From the NCBI RefSeq assembly GCF_025999095.1, contig NZ_AP024678.1, positions 1,705,527-1,769,526 of the forward strand: 64,000 bases of DNA. Reading direction: 5' to 3'. The translations under genes were made by a program, and so were the position numbers. The notes beneath the pieces are model-generated. The model saw only the letters and a list, made by a program, of their open reading frames with translations, did not search any database and was not told where the DNA came from. The stretch is from Thermosynechococcus sp. Lineage in GTDB: Bacteria; Cyanobacteriota; Cyanobacteriia; Thermosynechococcales; Thermosynechococcaceae. Shown in pieces: positions 1 to 8,816 of this stretch; within the stretch, counting starts at the first letter, position 1; every line of letters starts with the position of its first letter.

Positions 1-400
1 TTTGCAGTACCAGAAGCATCATTTTGTTGTTGAGGGTGCAGAGTTTTATCCACTGCATCAGTTTTTCCAAGACTGCTATGAACAGGTGCAGGGGCATGTT
101 CACGATTTGGGAGAGCGCCTGAATGGTCTGGGGGGCGTACCTGTGGCAGGTTTCCAACAGTTGGCGGCTCTTTGTTGCTTTACCCCTGAACCTGAAGGTG
201 CCTTCAACTGCCGGCAAATGCTCAGTAATGACTTGGCAGCAGAGCAGGCCATCATTCCCATCCTGCGGCAACAGGCAACTCAAGCAGAGAGTTTGGGCGA
301 TCGCGCCACGGCCTACCTCTACGATCAAATCCTCTTGAAAACGGAGGAGCGGGCTTACCATATTGGTCATTTTCTGGCCAATGACAGCCTCAAGGTGTAG
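1..400 (+). CDS. dpsA: Dps-family ferritin-like protein (5' end outside window)
   Basis: Dps mini-ferritin: oxidises Fe(II), stores iron and shields DNA from peroxide damage. The N-terminus lies before the window; about 132 codons remain. Counting the codon at base 2 as residue 1, H7, H19 and E38 match the E. coli Dps ferroxidase ligands H51, H63 and E82. The position of E. coli Asp78 is H34, within VHDLGER. This three-histidine centre is the special feature known for Thermosynechococcus elongatus DpsA, which binds zinc there, so it supports both the gene name and the genus. Sequence match is seen directly; the metal behaviour is known from the family member and inferred here. A GC-rich hairpin follows about 80 bases after the stop. 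Confidence 0.88.
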   Translation, partial: LQYQKHHFVVEGAEFYPLHQFFQDCYEQVQGHVHDLGERLNGLGGVPVAGFQQLAALCCFTPEPEGAFNCRQMLSNDLAAEQAIIPILRQQATQAESLGDRATAYLYDQILLKTEERAYHIGHFLANDSLKV

Positions 401-442
401 TTTGCTGCAATCGGAGTTAACGACTCCTAAGAGAGGTTTACC

Positions 443-472
443 GTTGTTCATGGTTGTTTATGGTTGTTCATA
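443..472. repeat. Three tandem 10-bp repeats
   Basis: GTTGTTCATG, GTTGTTTATG and GTTGTTCATA stand head to tail directly before the hairpin that follows dpsA. Only one base differs in each variant copy. No function is evident; slippage expansion is the simplest explanation. Confidence 0.8.
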
Positions 473-476
473 GACT

Positions 477-498
477 CCCCCCAATTGGGGGGGTTCTT
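477..498 (+). terminator. Probable terminator after dpsA
   Basis: Six C, loop AATT, then seven G form a strong short stem, followed by the weakly T-rich TTCTT. It lies between the dpsA stop (400) and the convergent lipA stop (560), so it could end transcripts from either side. The T tract is poor, so termination efficiency is uncertain. Confidence 0.55.
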
Positions 499-559
499 AA
501 TGGCGATTTTTCCCACTGCTTAGTCTAGCTTAGTTGCAAATAAATTGCAATAAGTCTCT

Positions 560-1465
560 CTAAGATAATTTTGGGGCAGGACGCTGACGTGGGTACTGCT
601 GCATGAGGGCCCGCACCTGTTCAGCATGGTAGGAACTGCGGGTGAGGGGAGAGGAAACCACCTGCAAAAAGCCCATTGATTCCCCCAAGCAGCGCCATTC
701 CTCAAATTGCTCTGGTGGAATAAAGGCCTGTACCGCTAGGTGTTTGGGACTGGGCTGCAGATACTGACCAATGGTGAGAATGTCACAACCCACTTGGCGC
801 AAATCCTGCATGACGGCCACCACTTCCTCGCTAGTTTCCCCCAAGCCCACCATGATCCCCGATTTTGAGTAAATCCAAGGGGCGCGATCGCGCACCCGCT
901 GCAGCAGTTCCAAACTGCGCTGATAGTTGCCTTGGGGACGTACCCGCCGATAGAGACGGGGCACGGTTTCAGTGTTGTGGTTGAGCACTTCCGGACTGGC
1001 GGCAAGAATTTGATCCAAGGCCTGCCAGTTGCCGCAGAGATCGGGAATCAGGACTTCAATTGTGGTTTGGGGCGATCGCTGCCGCACAGCCGCAATCGTG
1101 GCCACAAACTGAGAGGCACCCCCATCCGCCAAATCATCCCGATTCACGGAGGTAATGACAACGTGATTGAGACGCATCCGCACCACCGCTTCAGCTAGTC
1201 GCTGGGGTTCAGTGGGATCGAGAGGCAGTGGCTTTTTCGCAAAATCAATATCGCAGTAGGGGCAAGCTCGGGTGCAAGCTGGACCCATCATTAAAAATGT
1301 CGCCGTTCCCCCATGGAAACATTCCCCAATATTGGGGCAGGAGGCCTCTTCGCAAACAGTATTGAGGTTGAGGTCCCGCAACAGTTCCTTGACGGCACCC
1401 ACCCGCTGCCACTGGGGTGCTTTGACCCGTAACCACTCTGGCTTTACAACCACAGCTAACTCCAC
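560..1465 (-). CDS. lipA: Lipoyl synthase (first of two)
   Basis: Radical-SAM enzyme that inserts two sulfurs into protein-bound octanoyl groups to make lipoyl cofactor for 2-oxoacid dehydrogenases and glycine cleavage. From the GTG start at 1465 it has 301 residues. C38, C43 and C49 form the CX4CX5C auxiliary-cluster motif; C64, C68 and C71 form the CX3CX2C SAM-cluster motif; the C-terminal RSSYH supplies the conserved serine. The open frame runs further upstream, but only into the permease gene, so the GTG, which overlaps the permease stop (TAG at 1456-1458), is preferred; GTG at 1453 is also possible. The overlap suggests translational coupling. A second lipA lies at 41813-42685. Confidence 0.9.
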   Translation of the reverse strand: MELAVVVKPEWLRVKAPQWQRVGAVKELLRDLNLNTVCEEASCPNIGECFHGGTATFLMMGPACTRACPYCDIDFAKKPLPLDPTEPQRLAEAVVRMRLNHVVITSVNRDDLADGGASQFVATIAAVRQRSPQTTIEVLIPDLCGNWQALDQILAASPEVLNHNTETVPRLYRRVRPQGNYQRSLELLQRVRDRAPWIYSKSGIMVGLGETSEEVVAVMQDLRQVGCDILTIGQYLQPSPKHLAVQAFIPPEQFEEWRCLGESMGFLQVVSSPLTRSSYHAEQVRALMQQYPRQRPAPKLS

Positions 1466-2460
1466 TGCAAATTCAAAAACAAACAAAGGAAAAACGTCAA
1501 TTGTGCCACCAACAGAAAAATGTACATCAGAGCACGGGGACGAAAAATCGTCAACAATAACCCTATCCCCTTGAGATCCACCATCGGCCCGAGGACCAAA
1601 AAGGCCAGAATTGAGCCGGGTGTAAATGTACTGGCAAAGGCAAGGGCAAAGAAAGCGTCCACCGTGGAGCAAATGGAAATCACGGTGCCCAGGATCATCA
1701 TTGCCACAATCGAGATCACCGGCCCTTGGCCAAGGCTGAGGATGAGTTCCCGCGGAGCAGCCACCTGAATAGTTGTTGCCACTAGGCTGCCGAGAACGAG
1801 AATCCCCCCCAATTCACGAAATTCCTGCACTACATTCTCTAGGACTTGGGGCAGACGTTGCTGCCAAGGAATCATTGCCGTTGGCGGCGAAAGCGTTAGG
1901 GTGTCCATGGCCAGGGGTTGACCGGGGGTTCCCAACAGGTAGGTGCCCGACTGGAGCAGGGCAGGGACAACAGTTGCCTGGGGTTGGCGGCGACGCATCA
2001 GACTGGTTACCGTGGGCTGCAAAAAGGGGGTTAGATCCTTTTGGAAACTAAAAACCCAGCCAATAATGGTGGCGATCGCCAGCGAAAAAAGGACACGAAA
2101 CACAACAACCTCCGGTTGATCGCGAAAGGCCGTCCAAGTTGCCCAAATCACGATCGGGTTGATTGTGGGTGCTGCCAACAAGAAACCAATGGCCACGGAT
2201 GTAGGCAATCCCTGCACCAGTAATCGCCGCGCCACCGGCACATTGCCACACTCACACACTGGAAAAAGAAAACCGATGCAACTGCCCACCAAGGCCCCCA
2301 GCAGGGGCGATCGCGGTAAGCGACGAATCAGGGCCTGCTCATCCACAAACAGCAGCAGCACGCTAGAGAGCAAAATGCCCAACAGTAGAAACGGCAGTGC
2401 CTCCACCACCAGGCTCAGAAAAAGGGTAAAACCACTTTGCCACTGATTCGCAAATGTCAT
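1456..2460 (-). CDS. UPF0718/ArsP-like membrane permease
   Basis: Polytopic inner-membrane protein of the predicted permease family PF03773 (YraQ/ArsP type). Hydrophobic helices fill both halves, separated by a cytoplasmic-looking linker around residues 140-190. The signature [13 protein letters not shown] sits near residue 75, followed by AAPTINPIV, both typical of the family. Some members export organoarsenicals, but most are uncharacterised and the substrate cannot be read from the sequence. The ATG at 2460 lies 16 bases after the upstream pyrophosphorylase gene; a TTG at 2487 would overlap that gene and has poorly spaced ribosome-binding sequence. The stop overlaps the lipA start, so these genes are probably co-transcribed. 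Confidence 0.8.
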   Translation of the reverse strand: MTFANQWQSGFTLFLSLVVEALPFLLLGILLSSVLLLFVDEQALIRRLPRSPLLGALVGSCIGFLFPVCECGNVPVARRLLVQGLPTSVAIGFLLAAPTINPIVIWATWTAFRDQPEVVVFRVLFSLAIATIIGWVFSFQKDLTPFLQPTVTSLMRRRQPQATVVPALLQSGTYLLGTPGQPLAMDTLTLSPPTAMIPWQQRLPQVLENVVQEFRELGGILVLGSLVATTIQVAAPRELILSLGQGPVISIVAMMILGTVISICSTVDAFFALAFASTFTPGSILAFLVLGPMVDLKGIGLLLTIFRPRALMYIFLLVAQLTFFLCLFLNLQWS

Positions 2461-2476
2461 GGGCGTAGAGGGGGAT

Positions 2477-3622
2477 CTAGGACACAATCTCCTTCAACTC
2501 GAGGGGACTCGGCTGAATATCGGTTTGCCGTGAATCGGTAATCAACCAATCGAGGGCAGCGGCCTTCAGGTCAATGGTTGTACCTGTTTTATCAACACAG
2601 TAGCGACCAAAGACCAACTTATCCACAAGACGAACGTCAGAACCCAGGCGAGAATATTCAAAAATGACACAGTTATCGACGACCGCACCGCTGCAAATGT
2701 GGCAATTGGGGCCAATCATTGTCGGTCCAATAATTGTCGCTCCATCTTCAATCTTTGTCATGCCGCCAATGTAGACCGGTCCCTGGATCGTGACCTTATC
2801 CCAGTTGACGGCCACATTCAGCCCCGTATAAATGCCGGGAAACTGCTCATGACCGGGAATCGCAACATTTTTAATCGTGCCATTGAGAACACCGCGCACC
2901 GCCTGCCAGTAGTCGGGGACTTTACCAATGTCAATCCATTCAAAGTCCATCGCCAAGCCATAGAAGGGGGCACCCATTTCCACCAGTTTGGGGAAAAGCT
3001 GGCTACCAATGTCGTATTCCTGATTGGAGGGGATATAGTCGATCACTTCTGGCTCAAAAATATAAATCCCCGTGTTGATATGGTTGCTCAGGGCTTCTTC
3101 AACACTGGGTTTTTCTTGGAAGGCAACAATGCGATCGCTCTCATCGGTGACAACAACGCCATAGCTCGAGACATCCTCCTTGGGCACTGTTTTCATGATC
3201 ACGGTGGCGATCGCCCCCTTTTGGCGGTGCCAAGCCACAGCCGCTGTCAAATCCAAGTCAATGAGGGCATCCCCACACAGCACCACAAAGGTGTCATCAA
3301 AAAAGGGGTTAAAATCCTGAATTCGCTTGATCCCCCCTGCAGACCCTAGGGCTTTACCAACGAGTTCGCCATCCTTGATATAGCCCTCAAAGGAATAGGC
3401 AATGTCCACCCCAAACCGCTGCCCATCCTGAAAGTAGCTTTCAATTTCATGGGCGAGGTGGCTCACATTTACCATAATCTGGTTAAACCCATGCTGCCGC
3501 AGGAGTTCCACTAGAAATTCCATCACGGGCTTTTGCAAAATTGGGATCATTGGCTTCGGAATGGTGTATGTAATCGGGCGTACTCGCGTGCCCTTTCCAG
3601 CCGCCAAGATCATTGCTTTCAT
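2477..3622 (-). CDS. NDP-sugar pyrophosphorylase (mannose-1-P guanylyltransferase-like)
   Basis: Nucleotidyltransferase that makes a nucleotide sugar from a sugar 1-phosphate and an NTP. The N-terminal 230 residues carry the Rossmann-like catalytic domain: LAAGKGTRVRP with the catalytic arginine and lysine (KP, near residue 23), CGDALIDLD for metal binding, and FQEKPS and WIDIGKVPDYW for sugar recognition. The C-terminal third is a left-handed beta-helix with hexapeptide-like repeats (GPVYIGGMTKIEDGATI). This two-domain form resembles GDP-mannose and glucose-1-phosphate thymidylyl/uridylyl enzymes; the exact nucleotide and sugar are not certain. It is first in a tight minus-strand set with the permease and lipA, without an obvious functional link. 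Confidence 0.85.
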   Translation of the reverse strand: MKAMILAAGKGTRVRPITYTIPKPMIPILQKPVMEFLVELLRQHGFNQIMVNVSHLAHEIESYFQDGQRFGVDIAYSFEGYIKDGELVGKALGSAGGIKRIQDFNPFFDDTFVVLCGDALIDLDLTAAVAWHRQKGAIATVIMKTVPKEDVSSYGVVVTDESDRIVAFQEKPSVEEALSNHINTGIYIFEPEVIDYIPSNQEYDIGSQLFPKLVEMGAPFYGLAMDFEWIDIGKVPDYWQAVRGVLNGTIKNVAIPGHEQFPGIYTGLNVAVNWDKVTIQGPVYIGGMTKIEDGATIIGPTMIGPNCHICSGAVVDNCVIFEYSRLGSDVRLVDKLVFGRYCVDKTGTTIDLKAAALDWLITDSRQTDIQPSPLELKEIVS

Positions 3623-3692
3623 AAAACTTTTACCAATCTCCTTAAACGTCTAGGGCAATTGCCCCCACTATTATCAATGCCCCTAGCTTAGC

Positions 3693-4409
3693 TCAATCGA
3701 GGGCATACACCCGCCCATGGTAAAGCAGGCGGGTAATCCCTTTCGACTGAAGATAGCTGCGCACTTTCCGCAGCATTTCACCGTCAGGTACCTTGACAAC
3801 GGTCTTGCGCCACTGCACATCGCTGGCCTTATAGAGGCGTTGGTTTTGTTGGGAATAGCGCAGAGCCACGGGGCGGCTATCGAAAATGGGTAGGGTACTT
3901 TGTTGCGCTTCCTCACTGGAGAGGGCCCCTAAACCGCGAAAGGCTTCTAGGGGGCGGGTGAGCAGTTCCGCCCGCCGATCGACGACAACGTAGCAAGGAC
4001 GGGGCAGCACCGCTTCAGAAAGGGGAATGACCTCGACGGACTGCACCACCTCCACATCGGTGAGATCGGGGAGAGGAATGTCACCATCGAGTTCCTCTTC
4101 CTCCTCGTCTTCGAGATCATCGTCCGCTGCATCGCTGTAGTCATCCTCATCGAGAACAACGGCCTCTGCCGTCTCTACATCTTCTTCTAGATCTTCTAGA
4201 TCCTCTTCCTGTGGCATTTCATCCGTCGTCGCTACAGCCAGTAGAGGGGCTTCAGGGGCAGCCGCTTCCTCTTCCATTTGTTTGATCACACGCCGAATGG
4301 TGTTTTCACTAACACCAAATGCCGCTGCCAGAGCTTTGATCGTTTGTCCGGCAGTATACTCTTGAAAGATACGCTGGCGTTCGCTGTCACTGAGTCGCTT
4401 GTAGGTCAT
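3693..4409 (-). CDS. Helix-turn-helix protein with acidic linker
   Basis: A 238-residue protein with a Hin/transposase-like helix-turn-helix at about residues 8-44 (AAAFGVSENTIRRVIKQ is the recognition part). A very acidic linker (about 65-115, long runs of Asp and Glu) follows, then a C-terminal domain with a short basic end (LRKVRSYLQSKGITRLLYH). The family seems to be conserved in cyanobacteria without known function. DNA binding is inferred from the helix-turn-helix; no recombinase catalytic domain is present, so it is not a transposase. It is transcribed away from the aldo/keto reductase gene. Confidence 0.7.
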   Translation of the reverse strand: MTYKRLSDSERQRIFQEYTAGQTIKALAAAFGVSENTIRRVIKQMEEEAAAPEAPLLAVATTDEMPQEEDLEDLEEDVETAEAVVLDEDDYSDAADDDLEDEEEEELDGDIPLPDLTDVEVVQSVEVIPLSEAVLPRPCYVVVDRRAELLTRPLEAFRGLGALSSEEAQQSTLPIFDSRPVALRYSQQNQRLYKASDVQWRKTVVKVPDGEMLRKVRSYLQSKGITRLLYHGRVYALD

Positions 4410-4529
4410 GGATCCAGATTAAGAAGCAGGTGGCCAGATCTATTATCTGGGGTGGCGGTGCCAGAATGTTGATTTTGTCCAAAGGCTTATGCAGTGGGCG
4501 ATCGCCCCTTAGGGGAGGCACACACCTTA

Positions 4530-4568
4530 CTTTTTCAATCTTTTTCAATGTTTTCAATCTTTTTCAAT
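4530..4568. repeat. Four tandem copies of a CTTTTTCAAT unit
   Basis: Units at 4530-4539, 4540-4549, 4550-4558 (one base shorter, starting with G) and 4559-4568. The period is close to one helical turn. Function unknown. Confidence 0.8.
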
Positions 4569-4603
4569 GGCCGCTTGTCCTCGATCAGTCAATAACTGGC
4601 GTT

Positions 4604-4625
4604 GACTACTAGATGACTACTAGAT
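4604..4625. repeat. Perfect 11-bp tandem duplication
   Basis: GACTACTAGAT occurs twice head to tail, about 80 bases before the aldo/keto reductase start. The two copies are identical. Confidence 0.8.
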
Positions 4626-4706
4626 TTTCTCCTGCTGAGTCAGGGGCTAATGACCAGGGGCTGGCAATTCCGACAAAATAGTGAAGGAATTCTCGTTGAG
4701 TGCCGT

Positions 4707-5888
4707 ATGCGCTACCGTCGCTTTGGTCGTACCGAACTGCCAATGCCTGTCTTTTCCTGTGGCGGCATGCGCTATCAGTTTTCTTGGCAGGATGTTAATC
4801 CCAGTACCATTCCCGCCGAAAATCAACGCAATCTAGAGGCTACAATTCAGCGTGCTTTGGAGTTGGGCATCACCCACATTGAAACGGCGCGCGGCTATGG
4901 CACCTCCGAAGTTCAGTTGGGGAAAATTCTGCCGCGGCTGCCCCGCGAAAAGCTCATTGTCCAAACCAAGGTGGGGCCGCGACCCACTGCCCAGGAATTC
5001 CGGCAAACCTTAGAAACATCGCTGCGGAATCTCCAGTTAGACTACGTTGACTTGCTGGCTATTCACGGTCTCAACCTACCGGAGCATCTAGAGCAGGTGC
5101 TGCGGCCGGGGGGATGCTTGGACGTGGCGCGGGAATTCCAAGCAGCCGGTAGGATTCGCTTTATTGGTTTTTCTACCCATGGCAGCTTAGAGGTGATTCG
5201 CCAGGCGATCGCCAGCGATGTCTTTGATTACGTCAATCTGCACTGGTACTACATCAATCAGCAGAATTGGCCCGCCATCCTCGAGGCTCAAGCCCGTGAT
5301 ATGGGGGTTTTTATCATTAGCCCGGCAGACAAAGGGGGGATGCTCTACAAACCACCCCAACGCCTTGTGGAACTGTGTGCCCCCTTAAGCCCAATGGTCT
5401 TTAACGATCTCTTTTGCCTCTCCCATCCCCAGGTGCACACCCTGAGTATCGGTGCTGCTCGTCCCAGTGACTTTGATGAACATCTCAAGGCGTTAGAACT
5501 TTTGGATCGGGCAGATGAGATTCTACCGCCGATCTTGGCACGGTTGGAGCAAGCCGCCATTGACCGCTTGGGGGAAGACTGGTACCACACTTGGCATGAG
5601 GGACTGCCAGACTACCAGCACACCCCCGGTGAGGTGAATATCCCCGTTATTCTCTGGCTGTGGAACCTAGTACAGGCCTACGATTTGCTAGACTATGCCC
5701 GTATGCGCTATAACCTGCTGGGCAACGGTGGCCACTGGTTTCCGGGAGCAAATGCTGCACGGATCAAAGACTTGGATTTAGGCCCCTGTTTACGGCACAG
5801 TCCCCATCGGCAAAAGATTCCAAGGATTTTACAAGCGGCTCATGATCTCCTCAGTGGCACTCCCCGGCAACGATTATCTCAGTCCTAA
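4707..5888 (+). CDS. Aldo/keto reductase, COG1453-like
   Basis: NADPH-dependent oxidoreductase with an AKR (beta/alpha)8 barrel in the first 290 residues. Visible barrel landmarks are IETARGYGTSE (Tyr, with Glu where many AKRs have Asp), VQTKVG (Lys) and LAIHG (His). The C-terminal 100 residues match the extension of Fe-S-associated AKRs, but the cluster cysteines are missing: only one Cys (LGPCLRHSP) remains where relatives have a CxxC-rich ferredoxin-like motif. The ATG at 4707 begins at the conserved MRYRRFG; an upstream ATG at 4650 would add 19 unrelated residues. Substrate unknown. Confidence 0.8.
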   Translation: MRYRRFGRTELPMPVFSCGGMRYQFSWQDVNPSTIPAENQRNLEATIQRALELGITHIETARGYGTSEVQLGKILPRLPREKLIVQTKVGPRPTAQEFRQTLETSLRNLQLDYVDLLAIHGLNLPEHLEQVLRPGGCLDVAREFQAAGRIRFIGFSTHGSLEVIRQAIASDVFDYVNLHWYYINQQNWPAILEAQARDMGVFIISPADKGGMLYKPPQRLVELCAPLSPMVFNDLFCLSHPQVHTLSIGAARPSDFDEHLKALELLDRADEILPPILARLEQAAIDRLGEDWYHTWHEGLPDYQHTPGEVNIPVILWLWNLVQAYDLLDYARMRYNLLGNGGHWFPGANAARIKDLDLGPCLRHSPHRQKIPRILQAAHDLLSGTPRQRLSQS

Positions 5889-5987
5889 GGATAGGGAGTT
5901 TCCCCCAGCAAATTGCGGACAATTCCCCTAGGCGATCGCCCCCCCGGCCACAGACAATGAAGGTATCAAGGGTAAGAGGTTAACACC

Positions 5988-6377
5988 ATGGATTTCATTT
6001 ATCACCTTAACAATGCCAGCCTTACCCTGCGGGTTGTGCAGTTCTTGCATGAATACGCCAAGCTACCAGTTCAGTTTGTTACCGTGATTCATCAAGTGGA
6101 TGGGTGGGTAATCCGCATTAAAATGCATTCGCCCCTCAGCGACAAAGAGGCAGGGAATTTCCGCGCCTTCTTGAACGAGTTGGGATTCCCCTATACACCA
6201 GGGATTGCCCTCAAAATGGCATTTTGGGCCCTGGAAACTGGCCAATCAATGGTGGATGTGATGCGCCGCTACCAAGTGGCAATTGTTTCCCACGGTTACC
6301 CCAACTACGATGACATTGAGGCATTTCGCAAACAGTTTATTCAAGGCTTGGGCTACTGTCCGGAAACGTTAGCCTAG
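5988..6377 (+). CDS. Small conserved cyanobacterial protein, unknown function
   Basis: A 129-residue soluble protein with no recognised domain, signal peptide or membrane helix. It is rich in aromatic residues and starts MDFIYHLNNASLTLRVVQFL. Codon use matches its neighbours and the frame fills the gap between the reductase and ispD, supporting a real gene. Its end overlaps the convergent ispD end by nine bases. I cannot assign a function. Confidence 0.6.
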   Translation: MDFIYHLNNASLTLRVVQFLHEYAKLPVQFVTVIHQVDGWVIRIKMHSPLSDKEAGNFRAFLNELGFPYTPGIALKMAFWALETGQSMVDVMRRYQVAIVSHGYPNYDDIEAFRKQFIQGLGYCPETLA

Positions 6378-7073
6378 GGTATCCTGGTCTTGCTGCCGGC
6401 GATGCTGCAAGATTCGTTCTGCAAGGGGTAGGTCACTGGGAGTGGTTATCTTGAGATTTGTTTCTTCACCTAAAACAATATGTACGGCATAGCCTAGGCG
6501 TTCAAAAAGGGCAGCATCGTCGGTGACTTCCCAGCTCTTAGCCACAGCCATTTCATGGGCAATACGCAAGGGTTCGACGCGAAAGCCTTGGGGCGTTTGG
6601 GCAGCCCAAAGGGAGTCTCGCTCTGGGGTTTGAACAACAACGCCTTCACGATTAACAATTTTAATTGTATCTTTAACAGGTATCGCTGCGATCAGGCCCG
6701 CATAGGTCCCCAGGGCTTGGGCACAGCGATTAATCAGATCGGGGGTAGCAAGACAGCGGGCACCATCATGGATCAGCACCTGCTCAGCCGTTTCGGGCAG
6801 CGCCTGTAGCCCGTGAAACACTGAAGCTTGACGCGTGTGCCCCCCTGCGATGAGCTGGACGGGCTGCCGTAGGTTCAAGTCCCCCAGGAGTGCTTCCCAA
6901 ATGGGAAAGTCCTCTGGCTGGCCAATAACCCCAATCCATTCAATCGCTTCGGCAGCTGCCACCGCTTCCAATGTCCATGCCAAAAGGGGTTTACCCAAGA
7001 GTTGCAACCGCAGTTTATTGTGGTTTGCCCCCATGCGTTTGCCCATGCCGGCGGCGGGAATGAGGATGTGCAT
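6369..7073 (-). CDS. ispD: 2-C-methyl-D-erythritol 4-phosphate cytidylyltransferase
   Basis: Third enzyme of the MEP isoprenoid pathway; joins CTP and MEP to give CDP-ME, feeding carotenoids, phytol, quinones and hopanoids. The 234 residues show the family motifs PAAGMGKRMG (CTP binding), a DGAR motif near residue 105, IPVKDTIK, AAQTPQGFR and VTDDAALFE, and the length is normal. It stands alone on the minus strand between dnaA and the small unknown gene, with its last bases overlapping the latter. Confidence 0.95.
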   Translation of the reverse strand: MHILIPAAGMGKRMGANHNKLRLQLLGKPLLAWTLEAVAAAEAIEWIGVIGQPEDFPIWEALLGDLNLRQPVQLIAGGHTRQASVFHGLQALPETAEQVLIHDGARCLATPDLINRCAQALGTYAGLIAAIPVKDTIKIVNREGVVVQTPERDSLWAAQTPQGFRVEPLRIAHEMAVAKSWEVTDDAALFERLGYAVHIVLGEETNLKITTPSDLPLAERILQHRRQQDQDTLG

Positions 7074-7136
7074 TCATACCCCTTTCAAGACGGTTTTCAT
7101 CTTGGCTTTTATCTTGGCATAGGAAGGCTCTAGGCA

Positions 7137-8498
7137 CTATAGCTCTGTGGAACGGCTGGCCAAATTAATGCGATCGCTGAGTTGCCGCAGCAGGCTGCCC
7201 ATTTCTGGGTCAGTCCGTTGCAGTTCGGCCACCTTGTCACAGCTATACATGACGGTGGTGTGATCTTTGCCGCCAAACTCTTCGCCAATTTTCGGCAGGC
7301 TCAAGCCCGTGTATTGGCGCATCAGATACATCCCCACCTGACGAGCCATGCTAATTTCGCGGCGGCGGGAGTTGCCCTTGAGATCACTGATGGAGACGTT
7401 TAGGGCTTCCGAGACCACCTTCAGAATGACCTCTGGGGAGGTCTCAATTTTGCGCACCGTGGGACTCAGGACGGGGGCAATGTTTTCCACAGTCATCGGC
7501 AACCCAGAAATGGAAATATAGGCCACCGCTCGAATCAGTGCCCCCTCTAGTTCCCGGATGTTGGAAGTGTAGCTGGCGGCAATATACTCAATCACCTCCC
7601 GCGGCAGGCGGATATTCTCGTACTCTGCCTTTTTCTGGAGAATGGCCATGCGGGTTTCCAAGTCCGGGGGTTGAATATCGGCAATGAGTCCCATGGAAAA
7701 GCGGGAGCACAGGCGCTCTTGCAGCCGCGGAATTTGACTGGGGGGGCGATCGCTGGCCAAGACCACCTGCTTACCAGCTTCGTGCAGCGTGTTGAAGGTG
7801 TGGAAAAACTCCTCTTGGGTGTATTCCTTGCCCTCAATAAATTGAATGTCATCCACAAGCATCACATCCACCGCCCGATAGTGCTCGCGAAAGCTCTGCA
7901 TACTGTCTTTGCGGATGGCAGCAATCAAATCATTGGTAAACTGCTCGGTGGAGACGTAGAAGATCTTGGCATTGGGGTCAATTTCTAGGCGATAGTGACC
8001 GATCGCCTGCATGAGATGGGTCTTGCCCAAGCCAACACCGCCACAGAGAAAGAGGGGATTAAACTCCCGCCCCGGTGACTCTGCCACCGCCAGGCAGGCG
8101 GCATGGGCCATGCGGTTATTGGGGCCAACCACATAGCGGGAAAAGACATACTTGGGATTCAGTTCACTGCCACGATGGCGAGCCGCAGGGGGGGTGGCCT
8201 CCACTTCAGCACGACTGGTGGGGCGAATACTGGTATCGTGCTCTGCCCCTTGGGCGATCGCCAGCTCAATCTCCACGGGCTGACCAACAATGTCCCGTGC
8301 CACATCGGCAATGGTTTTCAAATAGTACTTTTGCAGCCAATTGCGGGCAAAGGGATTGGGGGTGCAAATAGTCAAGGTCTGGCCATCAAAGGACTGCACC
8401 GTTGCCGTCTTAATCCAAGTTTCAAAGGTCGGTCGACTGAGCAACAGTTGCAACCGCTCCAAAATTTGGTGCCAGAGATCTTCGGCAGAGCTAATCAC
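7137..8498 (-). CDS. dnaA: Chromosomal replication initiator DnaA
   Basis: AAA+ initiator that binds DnaA boxes and opens the origin. The 453 residues hold domain I (1-80), a short linker, the AAA+ core with Walker [10 protein letters not shown] at about 153-161 and Walker B VDDIQF, and the C-terminal box-binding helix-turn-helix with [12 protein letters not shown]. The start is GTG at 8498. It is divergent from rpmH-rnpA-yidC, the arrangement commonly seen next to bacterial origins, but the gap between them has no clear consensus DnaA box. In several cyanobacteria DnaA is reported to be dispensable. Confidence 0.96.
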   Translation of the reverse strand: MISSAEDLWHQILERLQLLLSRPTFETWIKTATVQSFDGQTLTICTPNPFARNWLQKYYLKTIADVARDIVGQPVEIELAIAQGAEHDTSIRPTSRAEVEATPPAARHRGSELNPKYVFSRYVVGPNNRMAHAACLAVAESPGREFNPLFLCGGVGLGKTHLMQAIGHYRLEIDPNAKIFYVSTEQFTNDLIAAIRKDSMQSFREHYRAVDVMLVDDIQFIEGKEYTQEEFFHTFNTLHEAGKQVVLASDRPPSQIPRLQERLCSRFSMGLIADIQPPDLETRMAILQKKAEYENIRLPREVIEYIAASYTSNIRELEGALIRAVAYISISGLPMTVENIAPVLSPTVRKIETSPEVILKVVSEALNVSISDLKGNSRRREISMARQVGMYLMRQYTGLSLPKIGEEFGGKDHTTVMYSCDKVAELQRTDPEMGSLLRQLSDRINLASRSTEL

Positions 8499-8678
8499 AC
8501 AAACCTCGTCTGTAGCAGGTGAGCAATGATAGGCAACAGGACGCAGACGGCAATAGCCCCACAGGACTACCGCTGCCTCACGGGAAGTGATACGATTGTA
8601 GATCGCTCTAACGACTGACTAGGGCGTGCCCGCTGGGGCAGTGTTTTTTTCTAATCAACCATCATAACTACAACAGCC
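8499..8678. other. dnaA-rpmH intergenic gap, no consensus DnaA boxes seen
   Basis: This 180-bp divergent gap is where an origin would be expected by synteny. I searched by eye for TTATCCACA and its complement and found none. The gap does contain a T run (8644-8650), and promoters for both flanking genes must be here. An origin function is not supported by the visible sequence. Confidence 0.5.
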
Positions 8679-8816
8679 ATGACGCAACGTACACTGGGCG
8701 GCACTGTCCGCAAACGTAAACGCACCTCCGGGTTCCGCGCGCGCATGCGTACCAAATCGGGTCAGAACGTCATTAAGGCACGGCGGCGTAAAGGACGGGC
8801 ACGGCTTACCGTCTAG
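8679..8816 (+). CDS. rpmH: 50S ribosomal protein L34
   Basis: A 45-residue basic ribosomal protein, starting [19 protein letters not shown] and ending RKGRARLTV. The arginine/lysine-rich pattern and the [19 protein letters not shown] segment are diagnostic for L34. Its TAG stop shares its last G with the GTG start of rnpA, so the two are likely translationally coupled, as in the usual rpmH-rnpA pair. Confidence 0.95.
   Translation: MTQRTLGGTVRKRKRTSGFRARMRTKSGQNVIKARRRKGRARLTV

Larger units (their letters stand above)
4410..4706. other. Divergent intergenic region with tandem repeats
   Basis: Nearly 300 bases between the divergent HTH and aldo/keto reductase genes. It contains one HIP1 octamer (4498-4505), a pyrimidine-rich tandem array and an 11-bp duplication. 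No small gene or structured RNA was recognised. The promoters of both neighbours must lie here, but no pair of well-spaced -35/-10 boxes stands out. Confidence 0.6.

Noticed and set aside
2699-3349. Open frame of 216 codons on the plus strand
   Set aside because: Shadow of the NDP-sugar pyrophosphorylase gene; composition is that of antisense.
3693-4409. Transposase suggested by the helix-turn-helix
   Set aside because: There is no catalytic DDE or serine domain and no terminal inverted repeats.
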